64,000 bases of DNA from Mycobacterium sp. URHB0044 (GCF_000620625.1 NZ_JIAW01000017.1:1-64000); one strand, 5' to 3'; counted from the stretch's first letter, positions 43,194 through 52,308 are shown. A program made the numbers and translations. Notes: a model not told the origin generated them from the letters alone.

Positions 43194-44201
43194 ATGAAGA
43201 CACCAGCGACCGTGGTCGCGGGCGTGGACTTCGGTGATGCCGCTTTCGCCGCGGAGGTCCGCGACGGGGTGGCGCGCATCGAAGAGCTGATGGCCACTGA
43301 GCTGGGCAAAGCCGATGAGCTGATGGCCGAGGCCGTGCAGCACCTGTTCCAGGCAGGCGGCAAGAGGTTCCGGCCGCTGTTCACGGTGCTGTCCGCGCAG
43401 CTCGGCCCGGAGCCCAACGCCTGGCAGGTCAGCGTCGCCGGTGCGGTGATCGAGCTGGTGCACCTGGCCACGCTGTACCACGACGACGTGATGGACGAGG
43501 CGCAGGTGCGTCGCGGCGCGGAGAGCGCCAACGCGCGGTGGGGCAACAACATCGCGATCCTCGCCGGCGACTACCTGTTCGCGACGGCGTCGCGTCTCGT
43601 GTCGCGGCTGGGGCCGGAAGCGGTGCGCATCATCGCCGATACGTTCGCGCAGTTGGTCACCGGCCAGATGCGGGAAACCCGTGGTGCGGTCGAGGGTGTC
43701 GACTCCGTCGAGCACTACCTCAAGGTCGTGTACGAGAAGACGGCCTGCCTGATCGCGGCGTCGGGCCGCTTCGGTGCGACGTTCTCCGGCGCCGACGACG
43801 AGCAGATCGAGCGGCTGTTCCGGCTCGGCGGCATCGTCGGAACCGCCTTCCAGATCTCCGACGACATCATCGACATCGACAGCGATCCCGAGGAGTCCGG
43901 CAAGCTGCCCGGCACCGACCTCCGCGAGGGCGTGCACACCCTGCCGGTGCTGTACGCGCTGCGCGAGAGCGGCCCCGAGGCCGACCGGCTGCGCGAACTG
44001 CTGGTGGGGCCGGTCGAGAACGACGACGATCTGGCGGAGGCGCTGCGGCTGTTGCGTTCGTCACCCGGCATGGTCCATGCCAAGGAGACCGTCGCCCGCT
44101 ACGCCAAGGAAGCCCGCGACGAGCTGGCCAAACTGCCCGACGTGCCGGGACGGCTGGCCATGGCCAACCTCGTCGACTACACGGTGAACCGACACGGCTG
44201 A
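43194..44201 (+). CDS. grcC: Polyprenyl diphosphate synthase GrcC
   Basis: A 335-residue trans-prenyl elongase. The first Asp-rich motif is LYHDDVMDEA (about residue 98), preceded by GGKRFRPLF, and the second is DDIIDID (about 223). It probably makes the polyprenyl tail for menaquinone, given adjacency to menJ and menG. The N-terminus MKTPATVVAGVD matches mycobacterial GrcC1. The ATG lies six bases after a TATGTT -10, with no ribosome site. Confidence 0.92.
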   Translation: MKTPATVVAGVDFGDAAFAAEVRDGVARIEELMATELGKADELMAEAVQHLFQAGGKRFRPLFTVLSAQLGPEPNAWQVSVAGAVIELVHLATLYHDDVMDEAQVRRGAESANARWGNNIAILAGDYLFATASRLVSRLGPEAVRIIADTFAQLVTGQMRETRGAVEGVDSVEHYLKVVYEKTACLIAASGRFGATFSGADDEQIERLFRLGGIVGTAFQISDDIIDIDSDPEESGKLPGTDLREGVHTLPVLYALRESGPEADRLRELLVGPVENDDDLAEALRLLRSSPGMVHAKETVARYAKEARDELAKLPDVPGRLAMANLVDYTVNRHG

Positions 44202-44277
44202 CCGTGTGGAACCGCGGAGGGGCCTCCCGGCGTTCAGTCACCGAAGACTTCCCCAGTTTCATAGGAAGAAGCAAACG

Positions 44278-45159
44278 ATGACTTGGCATCCACACGCGAA
44301 CCGGCTCAAGACGTTCGTGCTGCTCGTCGGGTTCTCCGCGCTGATCGTGTTCATCGGCGCGCTGTTCCAGAGCAGGGCCATTCTCGGCCTGGCCGTGTTG
44401 TTCGCCGTCGGCATGAACGCGTACGTGTACTTCAACAGCGACAAGATGGCGCTGCGGGCGATGCACGCCCAACCGGTCACCGAGTTGCAGGCGCCGGTGA
44501 TGTACAAGATCGTCCGCGAGCTGGCCAACACCGCGCATCAGCCGATGCCGCGGCTCTACATCAGCGACACCGCCGCGCCCAACGCGTTCGCGACCGGCCG
44601 CAACCCGCGCAACGCCGCGGTGTGCTGCACGTCGGGCATCTTGGGCCTACTCAACGAGCGTGAGCTGCGTGCCGTGCTGGGCCACGAGTTGTCGCACGTC
44701 TACAACCGCGACATCCTCATCTCGTGCGTCGCCGGTGCGATGGCGTCGGTGATCACCGCGCTGGCCAACCTGGCCTTCTTCGCCAGCATGTTCGGCGGAA
44801 ACCGCGAGGGCGGCGCGAATCCCTTTGCGATTCTTTTGGTTTCGCTGCTTGGCCCGATCGCCGCGACCGTCATCCGGCTTGCGGTGTCCCGGTCGCGGGA
44901 GTACCAGGCCGACCAGTCCGGCGCCGAGCTGACCGGCGATCCGCTGGCGCTGGCCAGTGCGTTGCGCAAGATCAGCGCCGGGGTGCAGCAGGCGCCGCTG
45001 CCGCCGGAGCCGCAGCTGGCCGATCAGGCGCACCTGATGATCGCCAACCCGTTCCGGGCCGGCGAGAAGATCGGGAAGCTGTTCTCAACGCACCCGCCGA
45101 TGGCGGACCGCATCGCGCGGTTGGAGCAGATGGCTGGCCGCGGACCGGGCAACTACTGA
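44278..45159 (+). CDS. htpX: Membrane zinc metalloprotease HtpX
   Basis: A 293-residue M48 protease with N-terminal paired TM helices, the zinc motif GHELSHVYNRD near residue 135, two further TM segments, and the third ligand in SRSREYQADQSGAEL. It degrades misfolded membrane proteins. AGGAAGAAG precedes the ATG at 44278. It follows grcC by 76 bases and could share its transcript. Confidence 0.93.
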   Translation: MTWHPHANRLKTFVLLVGFSALIVFIGALFQSRAILGLAVLFAVGMNAYVYFNSDKMALRAMHAQPVTELQAPVMYKIVRELANTAHQPMPRLYISDTAAPNAFATGRNPRNAAVCCTSGILGLLNERELRAVLGHELSHVYNRDILISCVAGAMASVITALANLAFFASMFGGNREGGANPFAILLVSLLGPIAATVIRLAVSRSREYQADQSGAELTGDPLALASALRKISAGVQQAPLPPEPQLADQAHLMIANPFRAGEKIGKLFSTHPPMADRIARLEQMAGRGPGNY

Positions 45160-45308
45160 CAGTCGCGGCCCCACGATCGAGCGCCCGACCCCCGGACCCG
45201 GGCCCAACCTCTGCCCGCCTCGCCCCTGCCCGCCTCGCCCCTGCACCCGGGCGCCGAGGCCCCCAGCGCCCCCTGCGCCCCCTGCCCCCGGCGCCGAGGC
45301 CATAGTGC

Positions 45309-45394
45309 GTTTGCCCACCTATGCGCGACTTCTGCGACGGCTCCTGGTTCGGAATCGGTCGGCGGACGAAAAAGTCGCGCATAGGTGGGCAAAC
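45309..45394. repeat. Long perfect inverted repeat, probable terminator or mobile remnant
   Basis: A 23-base arm (45309-45331, beginning GTTTGCCCACC) pairs perfectly with 45372-45394 around a 40-base loop. It lies between the convergent htpX and PE-PPE genes. The preceding stretch 45180-45300 is cytosine-rich low complexity. Confidence 0.7.
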
Positions 45395-45433
45395 CACACA
45401 CCATCAACTCGCTGAGTGGTGTGACGGACGGAG

Positions 45434-46798
45434 TCACGCCGCGGCGGCGCCGGCTGGCTCCGGTGTGCTGGCCGCACTTCCCGCATCCGGCTCATCGGCC
45501 GGCGCCGCGGGCTTCGCGGCAGAGGTCGGCGCCTCGACCGTCGGTGTGGTCGTCTCGTCGACGACCGGTGTGACTGCCTTCTCGGGCAGCCCAGACTCCA
45601 ACGACGGCGCGCGGTTGGTGCTGAAGTTCGGGCTCTCCCGCACCACGTTGGTCGCGACGGTCTTCGGCTCGTCCTGGTCGGCCGCCGGCTCGGCGACGGG
45701 TGCAGGCTTGGTGACGGGTGCGGGCTTGGTGACGGGTGCGGACTCGATGGCCGCGACCGTGCTGGTCCGGTCGAGCGCAGGCGCGGGCGAAGGCGGGGGC
45801 GCGCCCAGCCGGGAGAGCCCCTCCCCGATGCCTGCCACGAACTGCCCGATGAAGCGGACGTTCTCCTCCAGCGACGGGACGAGCCGGGCGGGGTGGACGG
45901 TGTTCGGGTCGGCGATCGGGTCGTTGTTCGGATAGCCCCAGTTCACCAAGGCTGTCAGGACGGGCTCGAGCACGTCGGCCAGCTTGACGCCGATCGGGCC
46001 CAGCGAGCGCAGCGGCGCGACCAGTGGCAGGCCGTCCGTCGTCTCGTAGGTGACGAAGGTGACGCTGCCGACCCGGGTGAGGTGCGCGACGATGCCGTCG
46101 GAAGTGCCGTCCGCGACCGTCACCGTGCACGACGAGGCGCCGCCCGGGCAGCGGGGTGTGCCGTCGTCGTTGACCGGCAACTCGAGGTTTTGCTGGGTGA
46201 GGCGTCGTTGGAAGTAGGCAGCCAACGTGTTCGCGACGGCGAACGGGTTCAGCACGTACTGCGGCGCATTCGAGTTGACGTCGTACTCGTAGGCGATCGA
46301 CACGATCGGCACACCGGTGTTGGTCGGGGTCGGTTGCGTCGGGACACCGGTCAGCGACGAGAACAACGGATAACGCGTGCCGAAGCCACCGTTGGGGGTG
46401 ACGACGTTGTTGTCGAGCACCCACAGCGTCTGCGCGAGCGCCGGGTCGTTCGTGGCGAACATGTTCGACAACGCGACGCTGCCGTACGCCGCGCCCCAGC
46501 CCGAGGACAGGATGACGTTGGGGGAACCGGCCTGCTGCTGGACGGCCGACGTGATGCCTGCCGGGCCCGCGGGGAAGGGGACCGTGACGATGTCGTTCTC
46601 GTCGGCCGGTTTGAAGCGTCCGCCGAAGAAGTCGGCCACGCCGTCGGCGCCCTGATTGGTGGAGCTGCCCACCACGATCAGCGCGGCGGGCGCAACCAGC
46701 AGCGGGGCGAGCGCCTCGTGTTGTGTCGTCGCGAGCACGACGATGCCGGTGGCGAGCCCGACGGCTGTAACTGCCCGGCAGAGTGGCCTGAACTTCAC
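45434..46798 (-). CDS. PE-PPE domain secreted protein
   Basis: A 454-residue protein with an N-terminal signal or anchor (AVGLATGIVVLATT), a serine-hydrolase-like PE-PPE domain (LIVVGSSTNQGADG at the strand-nucleophile region, NPFAVANTLAAYFQRR further on), and a long Pro/Ala/Thr-rich tail with the repeat APVTKPAPVTKPAP. It has neither a PE nor a PPE N-terminal domain, as for the stand-alone Rv-type PE-PPE hydrolases. The exported hydrolase role is inferred. GTG at 46796-46798 follows a GAGGGGGG site. Confidence 0.8.
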   Translation of the reverse strand: MKFRPLCRAVTAVGLATGIVVLATTQHEALAPLLVAPAALIVVGSSTNQGADGVADFFGGRFKPADENDIVTVPFPAGPAGITSAVQQQAGSPNVILSSGWGAAYGSVALSNMFATNDPALAQTLWVLDNNVVTPNGGFGTRYPLFSSLTGVPTQPTPTNTGVPIVSIAYEYDVNSNAPQYVLNPFAVANTLAAYFQRRLTQQNLELPVNDDGTPRCPGGASSCTVTVADGTSDGIVAHLTRVGSVTFVTYETTDGLPLVAPLRSLGPIGVKLADVLEPVLTALVNWGYPNNDPIADPNTVHPARLVPSLEENVRFIGQFVAGIGEGLSRLGAPPPSPAPALDRTSTVAAIESAPVTKPAPVTKPAPVAEPAADQDEPKTVATNVVRESPNFSTNRAPSLESGLPEKAVTPVVDETTTPTVEAPTSAAKPAAPADEPDAGSAASTPEPAGAAAA

Positions 46799-46873
46799 GC
46801 GCCCCCCTCGGACGACTCTTTGCCGGAAAGCCTAAACCGGCGAATGGCCCCGGCGGGTGATGTTGGCAACCTA

Positions 46874-47749
46874 CTAGCGGCGGGTCCCGACGTAGCTGCT
46901 TGCGAGTACCACCGCGCATCCCGTCAGCTGCAGCGGCGACGGTCGCTCGGCGAGCACCAACGCCCCCAGCGCGACGGCACCGATCGGGGTCAGCAGGAGC
47001 AGTGCGGCGCCAACATCGCTGGGCAGCCGTGGCGAGCAGCCGGCAACGAGCAACCAGCCGAGCAATTGGCCGGTGACGGTGACCAGGATCAGCCACCCGG
47101 CCGTCGACCACCCCGGCGAGAAATCAAGACTGCTCGACACCAGTCCCACGGCGACCGCGACGATCGTCGCCGACGCCAGGACCACGGCGTAGGTCTGCAA
47201 CGGCCGACCTCCACGACCGCCGCGGCGTAGGAGGAACAGGAAGCCCGAGTAGCAGAGGGCGGCCGCGATCGCATGCACGGTGCCCCAGGTCGGGTTGGTA
47301 CCGCTGACACCCTTCTCGAATACTCCGCCAGCCAACAGCACGCCGGCCAGGATGACCGGCAGAAACCACAGGAAGCGTGGTCCGACGCGTTCCCGATCGA
47401 CCAGCCACGCCAGCAGGGGAACGATCGCGATCTGCGTGTTGACCAGGACGGTGGATAGCCCCGCGCCCACCTCGGGGATGGACTGCGTCCACCACAGCAT
47501 GTCGCCGGCGAACAACACACCGCATGCCGCCGCAGGCAGGTATTCGCTCGCTTCGAGCCTGCCGTTGCGCCGTCGCTCGAAGAGGCCCAGGGCGGCAACG
47601 ACGGGGATGGCCAACGCGCTTCGTGCCACGGTCGCCGTCGCGGGAGTGGTGTTGGCCAGGCCAAGCAGAACCGCCGATGCCGAAACGCAGAGCGCGCCGA
47701 TCGCCAAGCCGACGTGCCAACGGACCTGTGTGTTCTCGGTCGTCGTCAT
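46874..47749 (-). CDS. EamA/DMT-family transporter
   Basis: A 291-residue permease with ten hydrophobic helices in two EamA repeats: N-terminal ASAVLLGLANTTPATATVAR, and C-terminal LLLLTPIGAVALGALVLAER before a final helix. The DMT superfamily exports amino acids, metabolites or drugs, so the cargo is unknown. The ATG at 47747-47749 is chosen for lack of support upstream; ATG 47767 is possible. Confidence 0.8.
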   Translation of the reverse strand: MTTTENTQVRWHVGLAIGALCVSASAVLLGLANTTPATATVARSALAIPVVAALGLFERRRNGRLEASEYLPAAACGVLFAGDMLWWTQSIPEVGAGLSTVLVNTQIAIVPLLAWLVDRERVGPRFLWFLPVILAGVLLAGGVFEKGVSGTNPTWGTVHAIAAALCYSGFLFLLRRGGRGGRPLQTYAVVLASATIVAVAVGLVSSSLDFSPGWSTAGWLILVTVTGQLLGWLLVAGCSPRLPSDVGAALLLLTPIGAVALGALVLAERPSPLQLTGCAVVLASSYVGTRR

Positions 47750-47860
47750 ACGAAAGTCGGCATGCCCCATCCAGCCGCCTGCCAATCACGGATTCCATCC
47801 GCGACGCTGTAACCGGGCGGTAGTGCTGCGGGTCATGTTGGCAACCTCTATGGTGAGCCT

Positions 47861-48403
47861 GTGCTGAGCAGATTCCTGATCGGCGTGGTAGCTGCGGGGG
47901 CAGCTGTGATTGGTGCGGCCGGTATGGCCGGTGCCGATCCCGAACCCGCGCCGCCTCCCCCTCCCGCCCCAAACGTCAATGCGCTCACTCCGGTCAAGCC
48001 GTCGGAGTTCGCGGCGCTGGACGGCTCCTTCTACTCGTTCACCGTCGGTAACGGCGTGACGTGCGTGTTGAGCCGCTCGACCGGTGGCTACGGCTGCAGC
48101 GGCGCGCTGCCCGCCGCCCCTGAGGGCGCCAACACGGTCAGTGGTGGCCAGGTGGGCGCACCGGGCTTCTCGAACGCCGCGGCCCCGATCTATGCGGGCG
48201 TCGCCGCGGACGCCAAGCCGCTGCCTGCGGGCTCGCGGATCAGCTTCCGCAACGTCACCTGTGGCTTCGACGGTGTCAACACGACGTGCATGAACAACTT
48301 CGACCAGGCCGGCTTCGTGCTGAGCCCGGCGGGCAGCTTCATCCTCAACGCGTCGAACCCGCTCCTGGACCGCCCCGAGGGCACCAACCCGTACTTCAAC
48401 TGA
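47861..48403 (+). CDS. Secreted protein of unknown function
   Basis: A 180-residue exported protein: a signal peptide with cleavage near AGADPEP, a Pro-rich spacer, then a domain with four cysteines (in VTCVLS, YGCSG, VTCGF, TTCMN) that could form two disulfides. The pattern is found in mycobacterial hypothetical exported proteins. GTG start. It converges with gpsA, leaving four bases between stops. Confidence 0.78.
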   Translation: MLSRFLIGVVAAGAAVIGAAGMAGADPEPAPPPPPAPNVNALTPVKPSEFAALDGSFYSFTVGNGVTCVLSRSTGGYGCSGALPAAPEGANTVSGGQVGAPGFSNAAAPIYAGVAADAKPLPAGSRISFRNVTCGFDGVNTTCMNNFDQAGFVLSPAGSFILNASNPLLDRPEGTNPYFN

Positions 48404-48407
48404 CGGT

Positions 48408-49433
48408 CTAGAACCCCGAGCCGTGCACCTCGTGGCCGGGCTTCTCGGCGGCCAGTCCGCGGTAGGCGTCCTCGACGGTGGCGCCGTGGTTGATCACGCC
48501 GTCGACCTCGCGGGCGATCGGCATGTTCAGCCCGTATTTCTCGGCGAACTCCATGATCACGCTGGCGGCCTTGACGCCCTCGGCGACCTGGTTCATCGAC
48601 GAGATGATCTCGTCGATGGTCTTGCCGGACCCCAGTTCCTCGCCGACGTGGCGGTTGCGGCTGCGCTGGCTGGTGCAGGTGACGATGAGGTCACCCATGC
48701 CGGCCAGCCCCGCGAACGTGTCGCGGTGGCCGCCCATCGCCTCGCCGAGCTTGGACATCTCGCGCACCGCGCGGGCCATCACCATCGCGCGGGTGTTCTC
48801 CCCGATGCCCAGCGAGTAGCCCATGCCGACGGCGATGGCGTAGACGTTCTTCAGCGCGCCCGCCATCTCGACGCCTACCACGTCGTCGGTGGTGTACGTG
48901 CGGAACCGTTTGGTACGGAACAGCTTTCCGAGGTTGGCGGCCAGGCTCTGGTCGGGCATCGCGAGCACGGCCGCGGCGGCGTAGCCCTCGGCGACCTCAC
49001 GGGCGATGTTGGGTCCGGCCAGAATGCCCGCGGGGTGGCCGGGCAGCACCTCGTGGACGATCTCGCTCATCCGCATGTTGGTGCCCTGCTCGAGACCCTT
49101 CACCAGCGACACCACCGGCACCCACGGCCGTAGCTCCTTGGCGAGCTCCTGCAGCACGGCGCGGAAACCGTGCGACGGCACACCCATGACGACGACGTCG
49201 GCAGCGTTGGCCGCCTCCGAGAAGTCGGTGGTGGCCTGCAGCGTGGGGGAGAGTTCGACCTCGTCGCCGAGATACCGCGAATTGCGGTGATTGTCGTTGA
49301 TGTCCTTGGCGGTGTCCTCGGAGCGCACCCACTGCAGCGTCGGACCGCGCCGCGCGCAGATGGACGCCACGGTGGTACCCCAGGAGCCGCCCCCGAGGAC
49401 GACGACGTTCGGATCGCGTTGTGCAGGTGCCAT
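48408..49433 (-). CDS. gpsA: NAD(P)H-dependent glycerol-3-phosphate dehydrogenase
   Basis: A 341-residue enzyme converting dihydroxyacetone phosphate to glycerol-3-phosphate for phospholipid synthesis. The Rossmann motif is VVLGGGSWGTTVASI, the active-site Lys lies in ALKNVYAIAVGMGYSLG, and the signature VSLVKGLEQGTNMRMSEI is intact. The ATG at 49431-49433 opens the conserved N-terminus. It matches Rv0564c in the conserved order. Confidence 0.93.
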   Translation of the reverse strand: MAPAQRDPNVVVLGGGSWGTTVASICARRGPTLQWVRSEDTAKDINDNHRNSRYLGDEVELSPTLQATTDFSEAANAADVVVMGVPSHGFRAVLQELAKELRPWVPVVSLVKGLEQGTNMRMSEIVHEVLPGHPAGILAGPNIAREVAEGYAAAAVLAMPDQSLAANLGKLFRTKRFRTYTTDDVVGVEMAGALKNVYAIAVGMGYSLGIGENTRAMVMARAVREMSKLGEAMGGHRDTFAGLAGMGDLIVTCTSQRSRNRHVGEELGSGKTIDEIISSMNQVAEGVKAASVIMEFAEKYGLNMPIAREVDGVINHGATVEDAYRGLAAEKPGHEVHGSGF

Positions 49434-49626
49434 GGCGATCAGGGTATTGCGGGGGCACGCGGTTTCACCGGCAGTTGACGAACTGGCGAACGTCGAGGCC
49501 GCGCCGGAGTCCGTCGGCGGGACTTTCTCCAACTCGCCTCATGCCCGTCAACGGGTAGGCTGAAGACATCTTCGAAGGTGGCCCAGACTTCGCCGCTGCA
49601 CGACGCAACGAGCCGAGGAATTAGAC

Positions 49627-50763
49627 ATGGCCATCACCGACATCGCCGCGTACACCCATCTCACGCCAGCGGACATCGAGGCCTTCGGCGCCGAACTCGA
49701 CACCATCCGACGCGACGTCGAGGAGTCCCGCGGAGCGAAGGACGCGGCCTACATCCGGCGCGCCATTCTCTTTCAGCGGACGCTCGAAATCGGGTCACGC
49801 CTGCTCATCGCGACGAGTCGCTCGAGGGCAGGCTGGTGGGCGGGGACGGTGTCGCTGGCGTACGCGAAGTCCGTCGAGAACATGGAACTCGGCCACAACA
49901 TCGCCCACGGCCAGTGGGACTGGATGAACGATCCGGAGATCCACTCGACCACCTGGGACTGGGACATGGTGGGGCCGCTGTCGCAGTGGCGGTACTCGCA
50001 CAATTACCGCCATCACGTGTTCAGCAACGTCGTCGGCGTGGACGACGATCTTGGTTTCGGCGTCATGCGGTTGACCCGTGATCAGCCGTGGAAGCCCGAG
50101 CATCTGTTCCAGCCGCTACGGAACCTGTTGCTGGCAGCCACCTTCGAGTGGGGCATCGCCCTGCACGGTCTGTACTCGGAGCAGGACCGGGTGGAGACGC
50201 CAGCCGCGAAGTCGGCCGAGGGCAGGCGGCTGGTCAACAAGATCGCCAGGCAGACGGTCAAGGACTACGTCCTGTTTCCGGCGCTGAGCCTGCGGCGCTG
50301 GCGCCGGACGCTCGGCTCGAATGCCGTCGCCAACCTACTGCGCAACCTGTGGTCCAACGTGGTGATCTTCTGCGGACACTTCCCCGACGGCGCCGAGAAG
50401 TTCGACGCGAAGGTGCTCGACGAGGAAACCCGCGACGAGTGGTATCTGCGGCAGATGCTTGGCGCGGCGAACTTCAACGCGGGGCCGGTGATGGCGTTCT
50501 CGAGTGGCAACCTCTGCTACCAGATCGAGCACCATCTCTTCCCCGACCTTCCGAGCAACCGCTATCCGGAGATCGCCGTCCGCGTGCGGGCGCTGTGCGA
50601 GAAGTACGACCTGCCCTACACCAGCGGATCGCTTGCGCGCCAATACCTGCTGACGCTGCGCACGATCTTCAAGCTGTCGCTGCCGAACCGCTTCCTGCGC
50701 GCGACGTCCGACGACGCACCGGAGACCGCGTCGGAGCGAAAGTTCGGCGGCGCCACCGCCTGA
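49627..50763 (+). CDS. Membrane fatty-acid desaturase (DesA3-like)
   Basis: A 378-residue di-iron membrane desaturase. The three His boxes are ELGHNIAHGQW (about residue 89), RYSHNYRHH (125) and YQIEHHLFP (299). This layout and length are close to mycobacterial DesA3, a stearoyl-CoA delta-9 desaturase. An oxidoreductase partner (Rv3230c-type) is not adjacent. AGACATGG start context follows a GAGGAATT site. Confidence 0.87.
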   Translation: MAITDIAAYTHLTPADIEAFGAELDTIRRDVEESRGAKDAAYIRRAILFQRTLEIGSRLLIATSRSRAGWWAGTVSLAYAKSVENMELGHNIAHGQWDWMNDPEIHSTTWDWDMVGPLSQWRYSHNYRHHVFSNVVGVDDDLGFGVMRLTRDQPWKPEHLFQPLRNLLLAATFEWGIALHGLYSEQDRVETPAAKSAEGRRLVNKIARQTVKDYVLFPALSLRRWRRTLGSNAVANLLRNLWSNVVIFCGHFPDGAEKFDAKVLDEETRDEWYLRQMLGAANFNAGPVMAFSSGNLCYQIEHHLFPDLPSNRYPEIAVRVRALCEKYDLPYTSGSLARQYLLTLRTIFKLSLPNRFLRATSDDAPETASERKFGGATA

Positions 50764-50772
50764 TCGGACGCG

Positions 50773-51012
50773 CTACCGCTGTCCGTTGTGGGAGGCCGCC
50801 GACTCGCCGACCGTGCTCGGGCCGGCATGCGACCTCGGCGGGAATTCGGTGACGGGTACGTCCTGATGCCGGTGGTGGTGCATGTCGTCGGCCTGATCGA
50901 GGGTGACGGGTTCTCTGGTCCGCGTCTTGACGAAGACGATCGCGAGAATGCTTGAGACCATGAAGAATCCGATCGCCGCGAGGACGGTCAGAACGGTCGT
51001 CTTGGTAGCCAT
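50773..51012 (-). CDS. Small single-TM protein
   Basis: A 79-residue protein with one N-terminal TM helix (residues 7-27, LTVLAAIGFFMVSSILAIVF) and a polar His-rich tail (MHHHRHQD). GAGGAG precedes the ATG at 51010-51012. It is 25 bases downstream of another small membrane gene and shares its likely palindrome-controlled promoter. Function unknown. The open frame upstream to 51309 is a shadow. Confidence 0.6.
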   Translation of the reverse strand: MATKTTVLTVLAAIGFFMVSSILAIVFVKTRTREPVTLDQADDMHHHRHQDVPVTEFPPRSHAGPSTVGESAASHNGQR

Positions 51013-51037
51013 GTCGGCTCCTCGAGCTGGTGGGGAT

Positions 51038-51313
51038 CTACAGACTGTGACCGTGGGCAGGGTCCGCGTCGCCGGTGCGGTCGCGGTTGATGAACGCCGT
51101 CTCCCGTTGGAAGCGTGCTTCTTCGCGTCGAGTGTCGTGCACGCGGACGACGGCCTGCCGGGCCCCGACCAACAGCACGCCCAGTCCGACCAACGCGCCG
51201 GCACCGACCGCGGACCCGAACCACGGGTAGGACAGGCTCGCATCGTTGAGCACGCCGACCACCTCGACGACCATGGCGATCGCCAAGACGAACAGTCCAA
51301 CGATGACAAGCAT
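51038..51313 (-). CDS. Small two-TM protein
   Basis: A 91-residue protein with two TM helices (about 3-22 and 33-55) and a charged tail (RVHDTRREEARFQRE). AGAGGCG lies upstream of the ATG. It is the first gene of a two-gene unit preceded by a perfect 25-base palindrome that overlaps a TTGACA hexamer, so regulated expression is likely. No family recognised. Confidence 0.62.
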   Translation of the reverse strand: MLVIVGLFVLAIAMVVEVVGVLNDASLSYPWFGSAVGAGALVGLGVLLVGARQAVVRVHDTRREEARFQRETAFINRDRTGDADPAHGHSL

Positions 51314-51365
51314 TTCGACGCGCCTCTACCTGGTTACAGACCCTCAGTAGACGCCCGGTCGAACA

Positions 51366-51390
51366 CCGTTGTCAACAAAGTTGACAACGG
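51366..51390 (-). promoter_or_regulatory. Perfect palindrome over a -35 element, probable operator
   Basis: CCGTTGTCAAC, AAA, GTTGACAACGG is a perfect 11-base inverted repeat. On the minus strand its second arm contains TTGACA, followed 18 bases later by TCTACT, so a repressor here would block the small-membrane-protein operon. Confidence 0.65.
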
Positions 51391-51422
51391 CCATTGTCGG
51401 CTTGCAGCCCCGGCGGACGCGC

Positions 51423-51914
51423 CTACCGGTAGTTGACGAACTGCAGCGCGACGTCGAGGTCGGCCTGTTTCAGCAACGCGATGATCGTCTGCAGGTCGTC
51501 GCGCTTCTTCGAGCTGACGCGGATCTCGTCGCCCTGGATCTGCGCCTTGACGCCCTTGGGGCCTTCGTCGCGGATGATCTTGGTGATCTTCTTGGCCTGC
51601 TCACTCTCGATGCCCTGCTTGAGGGTGCCGCTGACCTTGTAGGTCTTGCCGCTGGCCTGCGGCTCGCCGACGTCGAAGGCCTTCATGCTGATGTCGCGGC
51701 GGATCAGCTTCTCCTTGAAAACGTCGATCGCGGCCTTCACGCGCTCCTCCGTGGAGCTGACGATCTCGATGACCTCGTCACCCTTCCAGGCGATCGTGGT
51801 GTCGGTGCCGCGGAAGTCGAAGCGGGTGGACAGCTCCTTGGCGGCCTGGTTCAGCGCGTTGTCCACCTCCTGGCGATCGACCTTGCTGACGACGTCGAAT
51901 GATGAATCCGCCAT
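51423..51914 (-). CDS. YajQ-family nucleotide-binding protein
   Basis: A 163-residue protein of the YajQ family, complete from MADSSFDVVSKVDRQEVDNA to LDVALQFVNYR. Members bind cyclic di-GMP or nucleotides and RNA; the exact ligand in mycobacteria is unproven. GAGGAGGT precedes the ATG. It matches Rv0566c. Confidence 0.92.
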   Translation of the reverse strand: MADSSFDVVSKVDRQEVDNALNQAAKELSTRFDFRGTDTTIAWKGDEVIEIVSSTEERVKAAIDVFKEKLIRRDISMKAFDVGEPQASGKTYKVSGTLKQGIESEQAKKITKIIRDEGPKGVKAQIQGDEIRVSSKKRDDLQTIIALLKQADLDVALQFVNYR

Positions 51915-52022
51915 TGGATCCGTACCTCCTCGGGTCGGGTGCGTTTTCGTCTTGAGGCCATCATCGTTGTACCCTGCTTATCGCACCAAACCCGGGTACG
52001 TCGCGGGGGAGGTCGCGACCCC

Positions 52023-52108
52023 GGCAGGTTGCCCGAGCGGCCAATGGGAGCGGACTGTAAATCCGTCGGCTAACGCCTACACAGGTTCGAATCCTGTACC
52101 TGCCACCA
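52023..52108 (+). tRNA. tRNA-Tyr (anticodon GTA)
   Basis: An 86-base type II tRNA with a long variable arm. The acceptor GGCAGGT pairs with ACCTGCC, the anticodon loop is CTGTAAA with GTA at 52057-52059, the T loop is GTTCGAATC, and CCA is encoded at 52106-52108. Confidence 0.95.
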
Positions 52109-52112
52109 TGCG

Positions 52113-52140
52113 TCAAGCCCCCTCTACGGAGGGGGCTTGA
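52113..52140 (+). terminator. Rho-independent-type terminator of tRNA-Tyr
   Basis: TCAAGCCCCCTC, loop TACG, GAGGGGGCTTGA is a perfect 12-base stem four bases after the tRNA; only a short T run follows. Confidence 0.8.
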
Positions 52141-52259
52141 TTGCGTTCTGGGGCACGAGGCGCTGCGCCGACGCCATGGCTGCCCGTCAGAGCTTCCCTA
52201 TTCAGTCCTTGCATTTGTAGGCACGATTGACTTCTGTACATCACGCGAAACTGCGCATA

Positions 52260-52280
52260 TTCTTACGGTAGAGGTAACAA
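52260..52280. promoter_or_regulatory. Possible operator of the AbiE pair
   Basis: TTCTTAC and GTAACAA form an inverted repeat (one mismatch) around seven bases, 28 bases before the AbiEi ATG. AbiEi antitoxins autoregulate through such repeats. Confidence 0.4.
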
Positions 52281-52308
52281 TACGCGTCGATTTGATCGGG
52301 GGTGAGCC

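Noticed and set aside
45085..45318. Gly-rich 77-codon frame resembling a PE_PGRS fragment
   Set aside because: It lies antisense to the htpX end in a C-rich low-complexity tract and has no PE domain.
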